Shown here: positions 17,926-26,173 of the stretch, in pieces
How positions within the stretch are numbered: the first letter of the stretch is position 1
How the letters are laid out: the number at the start of each line of letters is the position of its first letter
DNA from: Clostridium nigeriense
GTDB taxonomy: Bacteria > Bacillota > Clostridia > Clostridiales > Clostridiaceae
Length of the DNA stretch: 64,000 nucleotides
Direction of reading: 5' to 3'
Assembly: GCF_900086595.1 (NCBI RefSeq)
Contig: NZ_LT575472.1
Span: forward strand, 122,129-186,128
Made by a program: the position numbers and the translations under genes
The notes under the pieces: model-generated
Database searches by the model: none
What the model was told of the DNA's origin: nothing
The model's input: the letters and a program-made list of their open reading frames with translations, nothing else

Positions 17926-17942
17926 TGTTAAATCTATGTTAA
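17926..17942 (-). promoter_or_regulatory. Pho-box-like direct repeat
   Basis: Read on the minus strand, TTAACA-TAGAT-TTAACA: two perfect hexamers with an 11-bp period, matching the Bacillus PhoP box pattern TT(A/C/T)A(C/T)A with a 5-bp spacer. It lies about 85-100 bp before the DUF47 start. Confidence 0.5.
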
Positions 17943-17994
17943 TTTCAAATTGTTTTAAGTACATAAAAATATTTAGTACTATAGATATTTTCGC

Positions 17995-18040
17995 AAAAAA
18001 AAATAGCCTTAAGTAAGTTATTTCAACACCTAAGACTATA
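17995..18040 (-). terminator. terminator of rlmH
   Basis: Roughly 12-bp stem (ATAGTCTTAGGT with TTAAGGCTAT region, two G-U pairs) followed on the minus strand by T9, directly after rlmH. Confidence 0.75.
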
Positions 18041-18048
18041 AACCTAAT

Positions 18049-18528
18049 TTACTTATGATACGGTTCATTTTTCATTATTCTAAAACCTCTATATATTTGT
18101 TCTAAAAGCATTACCCTAAATAATTGATGTGGGAAGGTCATTTTTGAAAAGCAAAGCTTATAATTAGCCCTTTTTATTACCTTTTGTGAAAGACCTAAGC
18201 TTCCTCCTATTATAAAGGCTATATTAGAGTTTCCCATAACTCCACAGTTTTCTATGTAGGATGCAAATTGTTCTGATGTTAAATTGTCCCCTTTTAAGTC
18301 CATAGCAACAACATGCATATTTTCTTTTATTTTTGAAAGGATTAAATCTCCCTCTTTATCTTTTATTTGTTGTTCTTCTTTTTCTGATGCATTATCAGGT
18401 GTCTTTTCATCTGGTAACTCTATTATTTCTAATTTACAATACCTACTTAACCTTTTTGAATACTCATCTATTGCTTGTTTTAAATATTTTTCTTTTAATT
18501 TTCCAACTGAAATTATTGTTATATTCAT
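18049..18528 (-). CDS. rlmH: 23S rRNA pseudouridine-1915 N3-methyltransferase
   Basis: SPOUT-class methyltransferase acting on helix 69 of 23S rRNA in the assembled ribosome. At 159 residues it is full length, with the knotted SAM-binding features FIIGGSLGLSQKV and the C-terminal FPHQLFRVMLLEQIYRGFRIMKNEPYHK segment that is nearly invariant in the family. AGGAGAAAATGGG precedes the ATG. Followed by its own terminator. Confidence 0.97.
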   Translation of the reverse strand: MNITIISVGKLKEKYLKQAIDEYSKRLSRYCKLEIIELPDEKTPDNASEKEEQQIKDKEGDLILSKIKENMHVVAMDLKGDNLTSEQFASYIENCGVMGNSNIAFIIGGSLGLSQKVIKRANYKLCFSKMTFPHQLFRVMLLEQIYRGFRIMKNEPYHK

Positions 18529-18564
18529 CCCATTTTCTCCTCATAAGTTTTAGTTATTTATTAA

Positions 18565-19212
18565 TTAATTTGATGCATTAGTATAATCCTCTATATCTAT
18601 TATAGTAGTTCCTTCATCTACTTCTGGTAGCTTCTTTAAATATACCCTTAAAACATCTGCATTATATACGGCTTGAACTCTTTTGGGATCTACTCTTGGT
18701 ACATAAAAGCTTCTTTCAATATACTCATTACCTTTAACTTGTAGTATATCTAATCCCTTTGATTTTAAAGCTTCTCTTTTTACCTTTATACTTATATGAT
18801 CATTTTCATAATCTATGTCTATATCATTTTTATTATCTACTTCTAGTTTTCCTTCAATAAGATATCTATCACCATAATCCCTAAAGTCTAACTCTAGTTC
18901 TTCCTCTTCTTCTTCCTCTATAATAGAACTTACAATATCACTATTTAATACAGAATCTACTATACTATCTATTAGTCCTTCATTAGAAACTAATGTAGTA
19001 AAAACCTCATTAAATATACTGCTAAAAGTGCCTACAAAGCTACCACTAAATATATTAATTATATCATTTCCGTTAGTGAATGTACCATATTTATAGTTTC
19101 CATTATCAGTATTTCCACTATACATATTTCCATTAAAATTATTATTAACATTATTTGCATTAGATCCAATTCCCATTAAATTATTAAATAAAAAAGGAAA
19201 CATTTCAAACAT
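18565..19212 (-). CDS. Hsp20/alpha-crystallin-like protein with Asn-rich N-terminus
   Basis: A 215-residue protein. The C-terminal 100 residues look like a small heat-shock (alpha-crystallin) domain: strands around YLIEGKLEV, IDIDYENDHISIKVKR, an ERSFYVPRVDPKRVQAVYNADVLRVYLKKLPE segment, the last being diagnostic. The N-terminal half is unusual: Asn/Gly-rich (about residues 17-50), then hydrophobic, then a Glu run (seven E) before the domain. Probably a divergent chaperone. GTAGGAGATT precedes the ATG. Confidence 0.7.
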   Translation of the reverse strand: MFEMFPFLFNNLMGIGSNANNVNNNFNGNMYSGNTDNGNYKYGTFTNGNDIINIFSGSFVGTFSSIFNEVFTTLVSNEGLIDSIVDSVLNSDIVSSIIEEEEEEELELDFRDYGDRYLIEGKLEVDNKNDIDIDYENDHISIKVKREALKSKGLDILQVKGNEYIERSFYVPRVDPKRVQAVYNADVLRVYLKKLPEVDEGTTIIDIEDYTNASN

Positions 19213-19290
19213 TATAATCTCCTACCCTATTAATTCCTATATAATATAATTATTTTAGATTATAATTTTTGCCACAATATTAATTTATAT

Positions 19291-19324
19291 AAAAAAAGAA
19301 ATTCAGCTTTTAAGCAGAATTCCT
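19291..19324 (-). terminator. terminator of the LUD gene
   Basis: Imperfect stem GGAATTCTGCTT / AAGCTGAATTTC followed by T7 on the minus strand. Confidence 0.7.
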
Positions 19325-19363
19325 TCTCAATTCTCTGTATTATTTTTTTAATCTTAATTAATA

Positions 19364-20005
19364 TTAATATCCTATATCTTCATTCATAAAAATTACATGT
19401 ATTCTATTTTTATTTCCTTGACTTGCTATGATAGTAAATTCCCTACAAATCTTATCCTTACCCTTACATTCCATACAATATCCTACCTTAGAACAAGGTG
19501 TAATTTTATCTAATCTCTTTGCATTAGCTGGAGCTGATATTTCCTTATTCCTCTTAATTGCTTCATCTATATCTCTTACTATTTTATTAACTCCTACTAC
19601 AAGTATTACCTTTTCAGGTCCAAAAAGCATAGCTGCAACCCTATTTCCATTTCCATCAACGTTATATAACTTACCGTCTTCTGTTACAGCATTGCTACTT
19701 GCAAAATATGCATCAGCAAAGAAACTTTCTTTAAATAATTTTGTTATTTGCTCTCTACTTAAACCTTCCTCATATCTATCTAAGAATTTATATCTCCCAC
19801 TCCTTAAATGATCTATAACTCCTGTTTCAAATAGAGACATAGAACCTCCACAGCTAACTGTAGAATTTTCCTTTACTAAGTCCTTAATTTTTTCAATTAA
19901 CTCTTCTTTTGTATTAACTAAGTAGCCATTCATATTATTTTTATTAAGAGACTCTATGGTTCTTAGTATTTTTTGTTCCTTAACCCATTTTAAATTTTTA
20001 TCCAT
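19364..20005 (-). CDS. LUD-domain (LutC/DUF162-like) protein
   Basis: A 213-residue protein of the LUD superfamily, related to LutC of lactate utilisation. It shows the N-terminal ILRTIESLNKNNMNGYLVNTKEE region, a glycine-rich VSCGGSMSLFETG segment, and AVTEDGKLYNVDGNGNRVAAM before GPEKVILVVGVNKIV. Four C-terminal cysteines (CSKVGYCMECKGKDKIC) could bind a metal. There is no lutA/lutB neighbour here, so the substrate is unknown. GGGGGGAT precedes the ATG. Confidence 0.85.
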   Translation of the reverse strand: MDKNLKWVKEQKILRTIESLNKNNMNGYLVNTKEELIEKIKDLVKENSTVSCGGSMSLFETGVIDHLRSGRYKFLDRYEEGLSREQITKLFKESFFADAYFASSNAVTEDGKLYNVDGNGNRVAAMLFGPEKVILVVGVNKIVRDIDEAIKRNKEISAPANAKRLDKITPCSKVGYCMECKGKDKICREFTIIASQGNKNRIHVIFMNEDIGY

Positions 20006-20088
20006 ATATAATCCCCCCCATTAATATAAGATAATTTTATTATAATACATATACAAAAAATATTCTTTACAAATGTATATTTAGAAGC

Positions 20089-20116
20089 AAAAAAAGACCT
20101 ACATTAAGTAGGCCTT
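20089..20116 (-). terminator. terminator of the SEC-C gene
   Basis: GGCCTAC / GTAGGTC stem (20096-20114) followed by T7 on the minus strand. Confidence 0.85.
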
Positions 20117-20126
20117 TATATAAAAA

Positions 20127-20624
20127 CTATTTTCCACAACACTTTTTATATTTCTTTCCACTTCCACATGGACAAGGATCGTTTCTTCCTATTTTATTTT
20201 CATTTCTTACTATTACAGACTCTCTGTATTGCTTTTGAATTTCTTTTCTCTTTTCAGGTGAGAATATTCCATCCCATTGTGGTAAGTTATATAAATATTC
20301 AGCTTTAGCATCTAACATATTGAAATATAATTTTTCTAAATCTACTTCTAATGTTATTTCTTCATCATCTGTTAAGTTTTCTAAATCTAAAGGATTCTTT
20401 AAGCTATCATTAACTCCATCAATAAATCCCATAACAAATTCAACTGTTGTATCTTGTTTTTCAGCTAAATCTTTTATTGTAAAAGTGAAACTTTCAGTAT
20501 GTTTTGATAATATTTCTTTGTATATAGACTTTTCAATTTCCATATACTCATCCCAAAATGCTTGTTCTCCTCTTACTTTTACATATTCAACTACCATATC
20601 AGTCCATTGTTTATATAAACTCAT
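20127..20624 (-). CDS. SEC-C metal-binding domain protein
   Basis: A 165-residue protein ending in a SEC-C zinc motif ([20 protein letters not shown]), as at the C-terminus of SecA, where it binds zinc and SecB. The rest is an acidic helical region without recognisable enzyme motifs. It may be a secretion- or ribosome-associated adaptor, but this is not established. AAGGAGAATGG precedes the ATG. It lies 51 bp after yycJ and is probably co-transcribed with murA-yycJ. Confidence 0.8.
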   Translation of the reverse strand: MSLYKQWTDMVVEYVKVRGEQAFWDEYMEIEKSIYKEILSKHTESFTFTIKDLAEKQDTTVEFVMGFIDGVNDSLKNPLDLENLTDDEEITLEVDLEKLYFNMLDAKAEYLYNLPQWDGIFSPEKRKEIQKQYRESVIVRNENKIGRNDPCPCGSGKKYKKCCGK

Positions 20625-20675
20625 ATTCCATTCTCCTTTTTATATGGTTTTTTATAAGTATTTTATTTCAATTGA

Positions 20676-21467
20676 TTATACTACTATTACTTCACTAGGA
20701 CAATGCCTATTAGCCATAGTCAAATCAATATCTTCTCTTTGCTTAATATTGTTTTCGCGTAAAACGCCAATAACAGTTTCTAATGCTAAATCAGGGTGAT
20801 TGTTGGTTCCACTTAAGTGTCCTAAAATTATTTTTTTATTTGACTTATAATTTATTAAGTCTACTATTGCTTTGCCACAATCATCATTTGATAAATGGCC
20901 AACTTCACTTAATATTCTTCTTTTTAGAGCATATGGATATGGTCCAAACTTTAACATGTTTATGTCATGATTACTTTCTAGTAATATAACTTCTGAATCC
21001 TTTATATTATCCCTTATTTCTTCAGTATATATTCCAAAATCAGTTGTAACACTAGCTTTCTTACCATTGCAATGAACTGTATATCCAACTGGTGCTACTG
21101 CATCATGAGGTATATTAAATGAAATTACATCTAAATCCTTTATAGACATAGTAGATCTTCTATCCATTATTCTTATGTTGTGTTCTTTTATCTTACCTAT
21201 TAATCCTTCCATAACAGTCCATGTATCTGCATTACTATATATAGGAATATCATACTTACGGGATAAAACCCCTATACCTTTAATATGATCTGAATGCTCA
21301 TGGGTTACGAAAATTCCATCTAAATCCTTAGGATCTTCTCCAATGCTTTTTAAAGCCTCATCTATTTTCTTTCCTGGTAAACCTGCATCTATTAAAATCT
21401 TTGCATTTTCAGAAGCAATGAAAATACTATTTCCACTACTTCCACTATATAATGAACAAAACTTCAT
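20676..21467 (-). CDS. yycJ: MBL-fold hydrolase YycJ/WalJ
   Basis: Metallo-beta-lactamase-fold protein of 263 residues with the THEHSDH metal motif near residues 55-61, an early SGSSGNS loop, DFG at the middle metal site and a late GHLSGTNNHPD motif. In Bacillus the homologue WalJ is a 5'-3' DNA exonuclease that links DNA repair to cell wall and division control. GATGGTGAG precedes the ATG; it is 21 bp after murA. No walRK neighbours in this window. Confidence 0.92.
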   Translation of the reverse strand: MKFCSLYSGSSGNSIFIASENAKILIDAGLPGKKIDEALKSIGEDPKDLDGIFVTHEHSDHIKGIGVLSRKYDIPIYSNADTWTVMEGLIGKIKEHNIRIMDRRSTMSIKDLDVISFNIPHDAVAPVGYTVHCNGKKASVTTDFGIYTEEIRDNIKDSEVILLESNHDINMLKFGPYPYALKRRILSEVGHLSNDDCGKAIVDLINYKSNKKIILGHLSGTNNHPDLALETVIGVLRENNIKQREDIDLTMANRHCPSEVIVV

Positions 21468-21488
21468 CTCACCATCCCCCGTCAGATA

Positions 21489-22751
21489 TTACTCTTCTAC
21501 AGCTCTAGTAATATCTGCTCCTAAGGCTGAAAATTTGTTTTCAATATGAGGATATCCTCTATCTATATGCTCAATTTCTAATATTTCAGTAATACCATTT
21601 GCCACTAAGCCAGCTATAACCATAGCTGCACCAGCTCTTAAGTCTGTTGCTATAACTCTAGCTCCAACTAACTTTTCTTGACCTTCTATTATAGCTGTTC
21701 TACCTTCAACTTTAATAGTCGCTCCCATTTTCTTAAGTTCATCTATATGTTTATGTCTACTTTCCCAAATACTTTCAGCAATTAAGCTCTTTCCCGGTAC
21801 AATACTTAGTAATGCTGACATTGGTTGTTGAACATCTGTTGGGAATCCTGGATATGGAGCAGTCTTTACATTAACTCCTTTTAATTCTCCATCAACATAA
21901 ACTCTAACACTATCGTCTCCTTCTTCAACTATAGCTCCCATTTCTATCAATTTAGCTGCAATAGGTTCTAAGTGTTTAGGAATAACATTCTTAATAGTTA
22001 CATCACCTTTTGTTGCAACTGCAGCAATCATAAACGTTCCTGCTTCTATTTGATCTGGAATAACACTATAATTACATCCTGATAGTTTTTCTACTCCTCT
22101 TATTCTAATTACATCCGTTCCAGCACCTTTAATATCAGCTCCCATAGAATTTAAGAAGTTTGCAACATCAACAACATGAGGTTCCTTTGCAACATTTTCA
22201 AGTACAGTTGTTCCTTCTGCTAATGCAGCCGCAATCATTACATTTATAGTTGCTCCAACTGTAACAACGTCAAAGAATATATTTGCTCCACGTAAATGTT
22301 CAGCTTCAACAGTAACAGCTCCATGCTCAATAGTAACTTTAGCACCTAAAGCCTCAAAGCCTTTTATATGTTGGTCTATTGGTCTAACACCAATAGGGCA
22401 TCCCCCTGGTAATTCTACCCTAGCCTTTTTAAATCTTGATAACAAAGCTCCAATAAAATAATATGAAGCTCTCATTCTTCTTACATCATTAGTGCATGCT
22501 TCAAATCTTCTAACATCTGTAGCATCTATTTCTAAAGTATTATTATCTAACTTATTTACTGTACACCCAAGACTAGATAGTATTCTTTCAAGGCAATGTA
22601 CATCCTCTATATCAGGCACATTATCAATAACGCATTTTCCCTCACTAGCCATTATAGCTGCTGGCAATATTGCAACTGCTGAGTTTTTAGCGCCATTTAT
22701 TTCAACTGAGCCCTTTAAAACTTTTCCTCCATTTATTACTAATTTTTCCAT
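21489..22751 (-). CDS. murA: UDP-N-acetylglucosamine 1-carboxyvinyltransferase
   Basis: Transfers enolpyruvate from PEP to UDP-GlcNAc, the first committed step of peptidoglycan synthesis (fosfomycin target). Two-fold EPSP-synthase-like barrel; the catalytic Cys is present in the loop [10 protein letters not shown], so the enzyme should be fosfomycin-sensitive in principle. N-terminal [19 protein letters not shown] is canonical. GGGTGAAACGG fits ATG 22751; the six-codon longer ORF start is rejected. First gene of murA-yycJ-SEC-C. Confidence 0.97.
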   Translation of the reverse strand: MEKLVINGGKVLKGSVEINGAKNSAVAILPAAIMASEGKCVIDNVPDIEDVHCLERILSSLGCTVNKLDNNTLEIDATDVRRFEACTNDVRRMRASYYFIGALLSRFKKARVELPGGCPIGVRPIDQHIKGFEALGAKVTIEHGAVTVEAEHLRGANIFFDVVTVGATINVMIAAALAEGTTVLENVAKEPHVVDVANFLNSMGADIKGAGTDVIRIRGVEKLSGCNYSVIPDQIEAGTFMIAAVATKGDVTIKNVIPKHLEPIAAKLIEMGAIVEEGDDSVRVYVDGELKGVNVKTAPYPGFPTDVQQPMSALLSIVPGKSLIAESIWESRHKHIDELKKMGATIKVEGRTAIIEGQEKLVGARVIATDLRAGAAMVIAGLVANGITEILEIEHIDRGYPHIENKFSALGADITRAVEE

Positions 22752-23043
22752 CCGTTTCACCCTTATCATAATTTATATATATTAATCTTTCCTATTATTT
22801 CAACATTTATCCATTCTATGTAACTTTCTTAAAACTTACATTTAACATTATAACATAAAAATAATTTAATTAAATAGAGTTTTTTCTTCCAAAAGGCTTT
22901 TTTCCTTACTTTAGGTTAAATTTATCATTAAATTTTTAAATCATATAATCTTTTTAAATTTTCTGTAATATGTTATAATTTATAACAAAGTTTATACGCA
23001 TTTAAAATGTATATAAATTAATACATTATGAGAGGCTGAAGCT

Positions 23044-23586
23044 ATGAAATATTACTTAGTTGCATTATTTGATGATGAATCTTATAAAAATTTAAATCCT
23101 ATACAAAAGAATCTTTCTAAAAAGTTTAGGGCCAATAGAAATTCCCCAGCCCCTTATATACCTTTAGAAGTAATTGAAAATCCAAATATAGATAAGTTAG
23201 ATGTTGTAGTAGATAAAATAATTAAACCATATAAGAATTTTAAGGTTCAATTATCTCAAGAAGTTTCTGTTTCAGAAACTAATAAAACCTTAAATATGAA
23301 AATTCAAGATGTTGGATATATTAGGAGAATAAACAGATTAGTAAACGATACATTAAGACTACACGGATTTAATGTTCAAGAAGGTAATGGGGAACCAGAA
23401 ATGCATATTTCCCTGGCTAATCTTAACTTTATTCCAAAGGATATGAAAAAATTCGATGGAGAAGTAAACTTTAAATCAAATTGTGAAACTTTAAAGGTTG
23501 ATAGAATTGAGCTATGGAAATTCTCTAATAACAAAAGAGAAACCTTAGTTAAGAGTTATCCTTTAAAAAAGAATCTATATTTATAA
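23044..23586 (+). CDS. 2H (2'-5' RNA ligase-like) superfamily protein, degenerate
   Basis: A 180-residue protein resembling YjcG/LigT-type 2H phosphoesterases: N-terminal YYLVALFD strand, a YIPLEVIENP segment where the first HxTL motif should be, and MHISLANLNF as the second motif. The second H-x-S is intact but the first histidine is Tyr, so classical phosphodiesterase chemistry is doubtful. GAGAGG precedes the ATG at a long spacing. Stand-alone gene with a terminator. Assignment is by pattern only. Confidence 0.5.
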   Translation: MKYYLVALFDDESYKNLNPIQKNLSKKFRANRNSPAPYIPLEVIENPNIDKLDVVVDKIIKPYKNFKVQLSQEVSVSETNKTLNMKIQDVGYIRRINRLVNDTLRLHGFNVQEGNGEPEMHISLANLNFIPKDMKKFDGEVNFKSNCETLKVDRIELWKFSNNKRETLVKSYPLKKNLYL

Positions 23587-23628
23587 TAAAAGTTGCTATA
23601 AAGCACTAAAAATAAAGATCATATAATT

Positions 23629-23655
23629 AGGGGTAATTTATAATCCCCTTTTTTT
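23629..23655 (+). terminator. terminator after the 2H gene
   Basis: AGGGG ... CCCCT hairpin followed by T7 at about 23648-23655. Confidence 0.75.
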
Positions 23656-23774
23656 ATTTTCTAAATATTAAAATATTTAAAATTTATTTTTTTGTATTCG
23701 TTTTCCACACTTTTCAATTTGAATTTAATTCTGTAAAATAGTATATGTTAATCCTTAAAAACAGGAGGAGCTTT

Positions 23775-24230
23775 ATGGAAATTAATTCTTTTTTTGAAAA
23801 ACAAAGAGAAAGAAATACACAACTTAATATTGATAACACATTAAGCGAATATAAAATTTGGGCTAGAAAGCACTTAGAGTTACATACAAAGATTAGTCAT
23901 CTAGCTGATGAAACTAAATGTTATAAGTATTGGATTGGAGAAGATGAAGAATTAAACAAATCAGTTTTATTCGAAAAATACTTAGATTGCTTTTCTAATA
24001 TAATCACTATTGGCATAGACAGAAAATACGATAGCGTTGAAGAAATTCCAATTAAGCCAAATGATTATTGCTTAAGCGATCAATTTTTAAATTTATTTAT
24101 AGATTTAAATGATTTAATTATATCCCCTTCTGAAGATCATTATATAACACTTGTTGAAGATTTCATAAGCTTAGGAATAACTTTAGGCTATTCAGAAACT
24201 CAAATTAAAGAATCATTTTTAACAATCTAA
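23775..24230 (+). CDS. dimeric dUTPase-like protein, metal ligands not conserved
   Basis: About 151 residues with the all-helical dimeric dUTPase (MazG-superfamily) layout: LxxHTKISHLADETKCYKYW and a later KYLDCFSNIITIGID helix. In active members these helices carry E-x3-E and E-x2-D metal ligands; here the first two glutamates are Lys and His and the third is Lys, so catalysis is doubtful. An excellent AGGAGGAG sets the start at ATG 23775, ten codons into the longest ORF. Own terminator. Could be a regulatory or substrate-binding remnant. Confidence 0.6.
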   Translation: MEINSFFEKQRERNTQLNIDNTLSEYKIWARKHLELHTKISHLADETKCYKYWIGEDEELNKSVLFEKYLDCFSNIITIGIDRKYDSVEEIPIKPNDYCLSDQFLNLFIDLNDLIISPSEDHYITLVEDFISLGITLGYSETQIKESFLTI

Positions 24231-24232
24231 GA

Positions 24233-24268
24233 AAAAAAACCTTCTATATTAATATAGAAGGTTTTTTT
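24233..24268. terminator. perfect palindromic terminator
   Basis: A7-CCTTCTATATT / AATATAGAAGG-T7; symmetric, so active for the plus-strand gene and from the other side. Confidence 0.85.
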
Positions 24269-24313
24269 AATATTTATTTTTTCTAAGGGGCATAATACCT
24301 TAGAGGTGATATG

Positions 24314-24745
24314 ATGTTAGCAATAATTTATGCAATAGTATCTGGAATTTCTATGACATTACAAGGGGTGTTTAATACACGACTTGAGGAAAAGGTAGGA
24401 ACTTGGGAAACAAATGTTATAGTGCAAGGTACTGCTTTAATTATTACTTTAATAATTGTAATATTTTTTGGTAAGGGAAGTTTTAAAGCAGTAAAAGAAG
24501 TAAATAAGCTTTATTTATTAGGTGGGGTTCTAGGTGTTGTTATAATTTTCACTGTTATAAGAAGTATTTCTTCTATGGGTGCAACTATAGGAATAGGAAC
24601 AATACTAGTAGCTCAATTAGCTTCTGCCGGAATAGTAGATGCATTTGGACTATTTGGAACAGAAAGAATTTCCTTTGGCTTTAGAGAGTTTCTTGGAATT
24701 GGAATTATGATACTTGGAATAATTATATTTAAATGGAGAGGGTAA
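24314..24745 (+). CDS. YdcZ/DUF606-type small multidrug transporter-like protein
   Basis: About 143 residues, five hydrophobic segments with the DUF606 (YdcZ, DMT superfamily) signatures GISMTLQGVFNTRL near the N-terminus and LVAQLASAGIVDAFG in the fourth helix. Members are half-size transporters and likely work as dimers; substrate unknown. GAGGTGAT is followed by ATGATG; the second ATG has the better spacing. Monocistronic. Confidence 0.8.
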   Translation: MLAIIYAIVSGISMTLQGVFNTRLEEKVGTWETNVIVQGTALIITLIIVIFFGKGSFKAVKEVNKLYLLGGVLGVVIIFTVIRSISSMGATIGIGTILVAQLASAGIVDAFGLFGTERISFGFREFLGIGIMILGIIIFKWRG

Positions 24746-24761
24746 ATTGCCCTTTTAGTTC

Positions 24762-24833
24762 AAAGTGGTATATGTAAGTTTTCGTTGATTTATAGATAAT
24801 CAATGTTATAAATGAACTTATATAAGCCACTTT
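24762..24833. other. long intergenic stem-loop
   Basis: Extended hairpin: AAAGTGG / CCACTTT outer stem, then TATAT(gt)AAGTT / AACTTATATA, then an apical TTGATT / AATCAA hairpin. There is no T-tract after it on the plus strand. It may be a structured RNA or part of a terminator for the upstream gene. Confidence 0.4.
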
Positions 24834-24855
24834 CTTCATATAATAATTTATTGTA

Positions 24856-24883
24856 TTAACAAAAATCAACCTTTTAATATAAT
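24856..24883 (+). promoter_or_regulatory. promoter of the subtilase gene
   Basis: TTAACA (24856-24861), 16-bp spacer, TATAAT (24878-24883), about 20 bp before the ribosome binding site. Confidence 0.65.
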
Positions 24884-24913
24884 ATATATTGTAATCAATT
24901 TTAGGAGTATAAT

Positions 24914-26110
24914 ATGTTTTCTTTAAGTAGAAAATTAGAGCCAAACTTAAAGTCTTGTATAAAATCGAAACCCTATAATAATTATAGGATTTTAATTAAA
25001 TATAAAAGATTTCAAGAAAGTTTATTAAAAAAAATTTCTTTCTATAAGGGTAATGTAATAAATCATATTGAACATTGTAAAATAATATCAGCTAATTTAA
25101 ACTCTAAGGGCATTCAAAGGCTCTTAGAATATCCTGAAGTTGAATATATTTGTTTTGATGAGTACTTATTTTTATGTGGTATTAGTGTAAATACTGCAAA
25201 TAAGGTTAGACTCTCTAATAAAAGTAGAAGTAAGGGGAAGGGTATAGGAGTTGCCATTATTGATTCTGGAGTTTATCCTCATCAGGATTTAACTACTCCT
25301 TATAATAGAATAGCATCCTTTACAGACTTAGTTAATAATTTAAAATATCCCTATGATGATAACGGACATGGAACATGTACAGCTGGAGTTATTGCTGGCA
25401 ATGGGAAAAAATCTAATGGTATGTATAGTGGAATAGCTCCTGAATGTAAAATATATTCTTATAAAGCCTTTGATAAAACAGGTAAAGGATACTTTTCAGA
25501 TATTCTATATGCTATGGAACTTCTATCAAAAGAAGATGAAAAGAATAATATAAAGGTTCTTTGTCTTCCTTTTGAAATGTTAACTTATAATATATTTTTT
25601 CAAAGTTTATTTGACTTAATGATTTCTTTAGTAGTTAGTAAAAATATAACTTGTATAATTCCAAGTGGAAGTAATAAAAATGCAGATGGCTCTATTACAG
25701 GTATTGCCCTTTGTAATAATTGTATAACAGTTGCAGGATACGACTCCACTGCAAATATAAAACCTTATACTTATTCTTCAGCTGGTTCTATAAGAAAGGA
25801 TTCTAAACCTAATATGTGTGCAGCTTGCGTTGATATAATTTCCTTAAATTCTGATACAAGCTTTCTTTCCGAAAAAGATGGAAAGAAGCTATATCCATCT
25901 AAATTAGATTTATCCTACAAAACCTTCAGCGGTACTTCACTAGCTGCTGCTTATATAGCTGGAGTATGTGCTTTAATATATGAAGAAAATGAAGGCTTAA
26001 CTCCCAAAGATATATCATCAATATTAAAAGTAGGTTGTGAATCATTAACTGATATACCTAAAAATTATCAAGGTGATGGAAAAATTAATATTAAATCTAT
26101 ATTAAAATGA
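24914..26110 (+). CDS. S8 family (subtilisin-like) serine protease
   Basis: A 398-residue subtilase with a full catalytic triad: D117 (VAIIDSGV), H152 (DDNGHGTCTAGV), S342 (FSGTSLAAAYIAG), and oxyanion Asn about 254 (SGSNKN). The first about 90 residues resemble an inhibitor-like prodomain, but there is no hydrophobic signal peptide or membrane anchor, so it is probably intracellular or released by another route. It is cysteine-rich for a subtilase. AGGAG precedes the ATG; its stop codon lies within the stem of its terminator. Confidence 0.9.
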   Translation: MFSLSRKLEPNLKSCIKSKPYNNYRILIKYKRFQESLLKKISFYKGNVINHIEHCKIISANLNSKGIQRLLEYPEVEYICFDEYLFLCGISVNTANKVRLSNKSRSKGKGIGVAIIDSGVYPHQDLTTPYNRIASFTDLVNNLKYPYDDNGHGTCTAGVIAGNGKKSNGMYSGIAPECKIYSYKAFDKTGKGYFSDILYAMELLSKEDEKNNIKVLCLPFEMLTYNIFFQSLFDLMISLVVSKNITCIIPSGSNKNADGSITGIALCNNCITVAGYDSTANIKPYTYSSAGSIRKDSKPNMCAACVDIISLNSDTSFLSEKDGKKLYPSKLDLSYKTFSGTSLAAAYIAGVCALIYEENEGLTPKDISSILKVGCESLTDIPKNYQGDGKINIKSILK

Positions 26111-26144
26111 AAGGTATAATAAAAACTTACCTTTCATTTTGTTT
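26104..26144 (+). terminator. terminator of the subtilase gene
   Basis: Perfect 13-bp stem 26104-26116 / 26128-26140 followed by TTTTGTTT; the TGA stop codon is inside the left arm. Confidence 0.8.
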
Positions 26145-26146
26145 AT

Positions 26147-26173
26147 AAAAAAAGCTGAGATAACTCAGCTTTT
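26147..26173 (-). terminator. terminator of the M23 peptidase gene
   Basis: AAAGCTGAG / CTCAGCTTT stem (26151-26172) followed by T7 on the minus strand. Confidence 0.85.

Noticed and set aside
24729..24944. 71-codon minus-strand ORF
   Set aside because: Spans a stem-loop, a plus-strand promoter and the subtilase start; no SD and no family resemblance.
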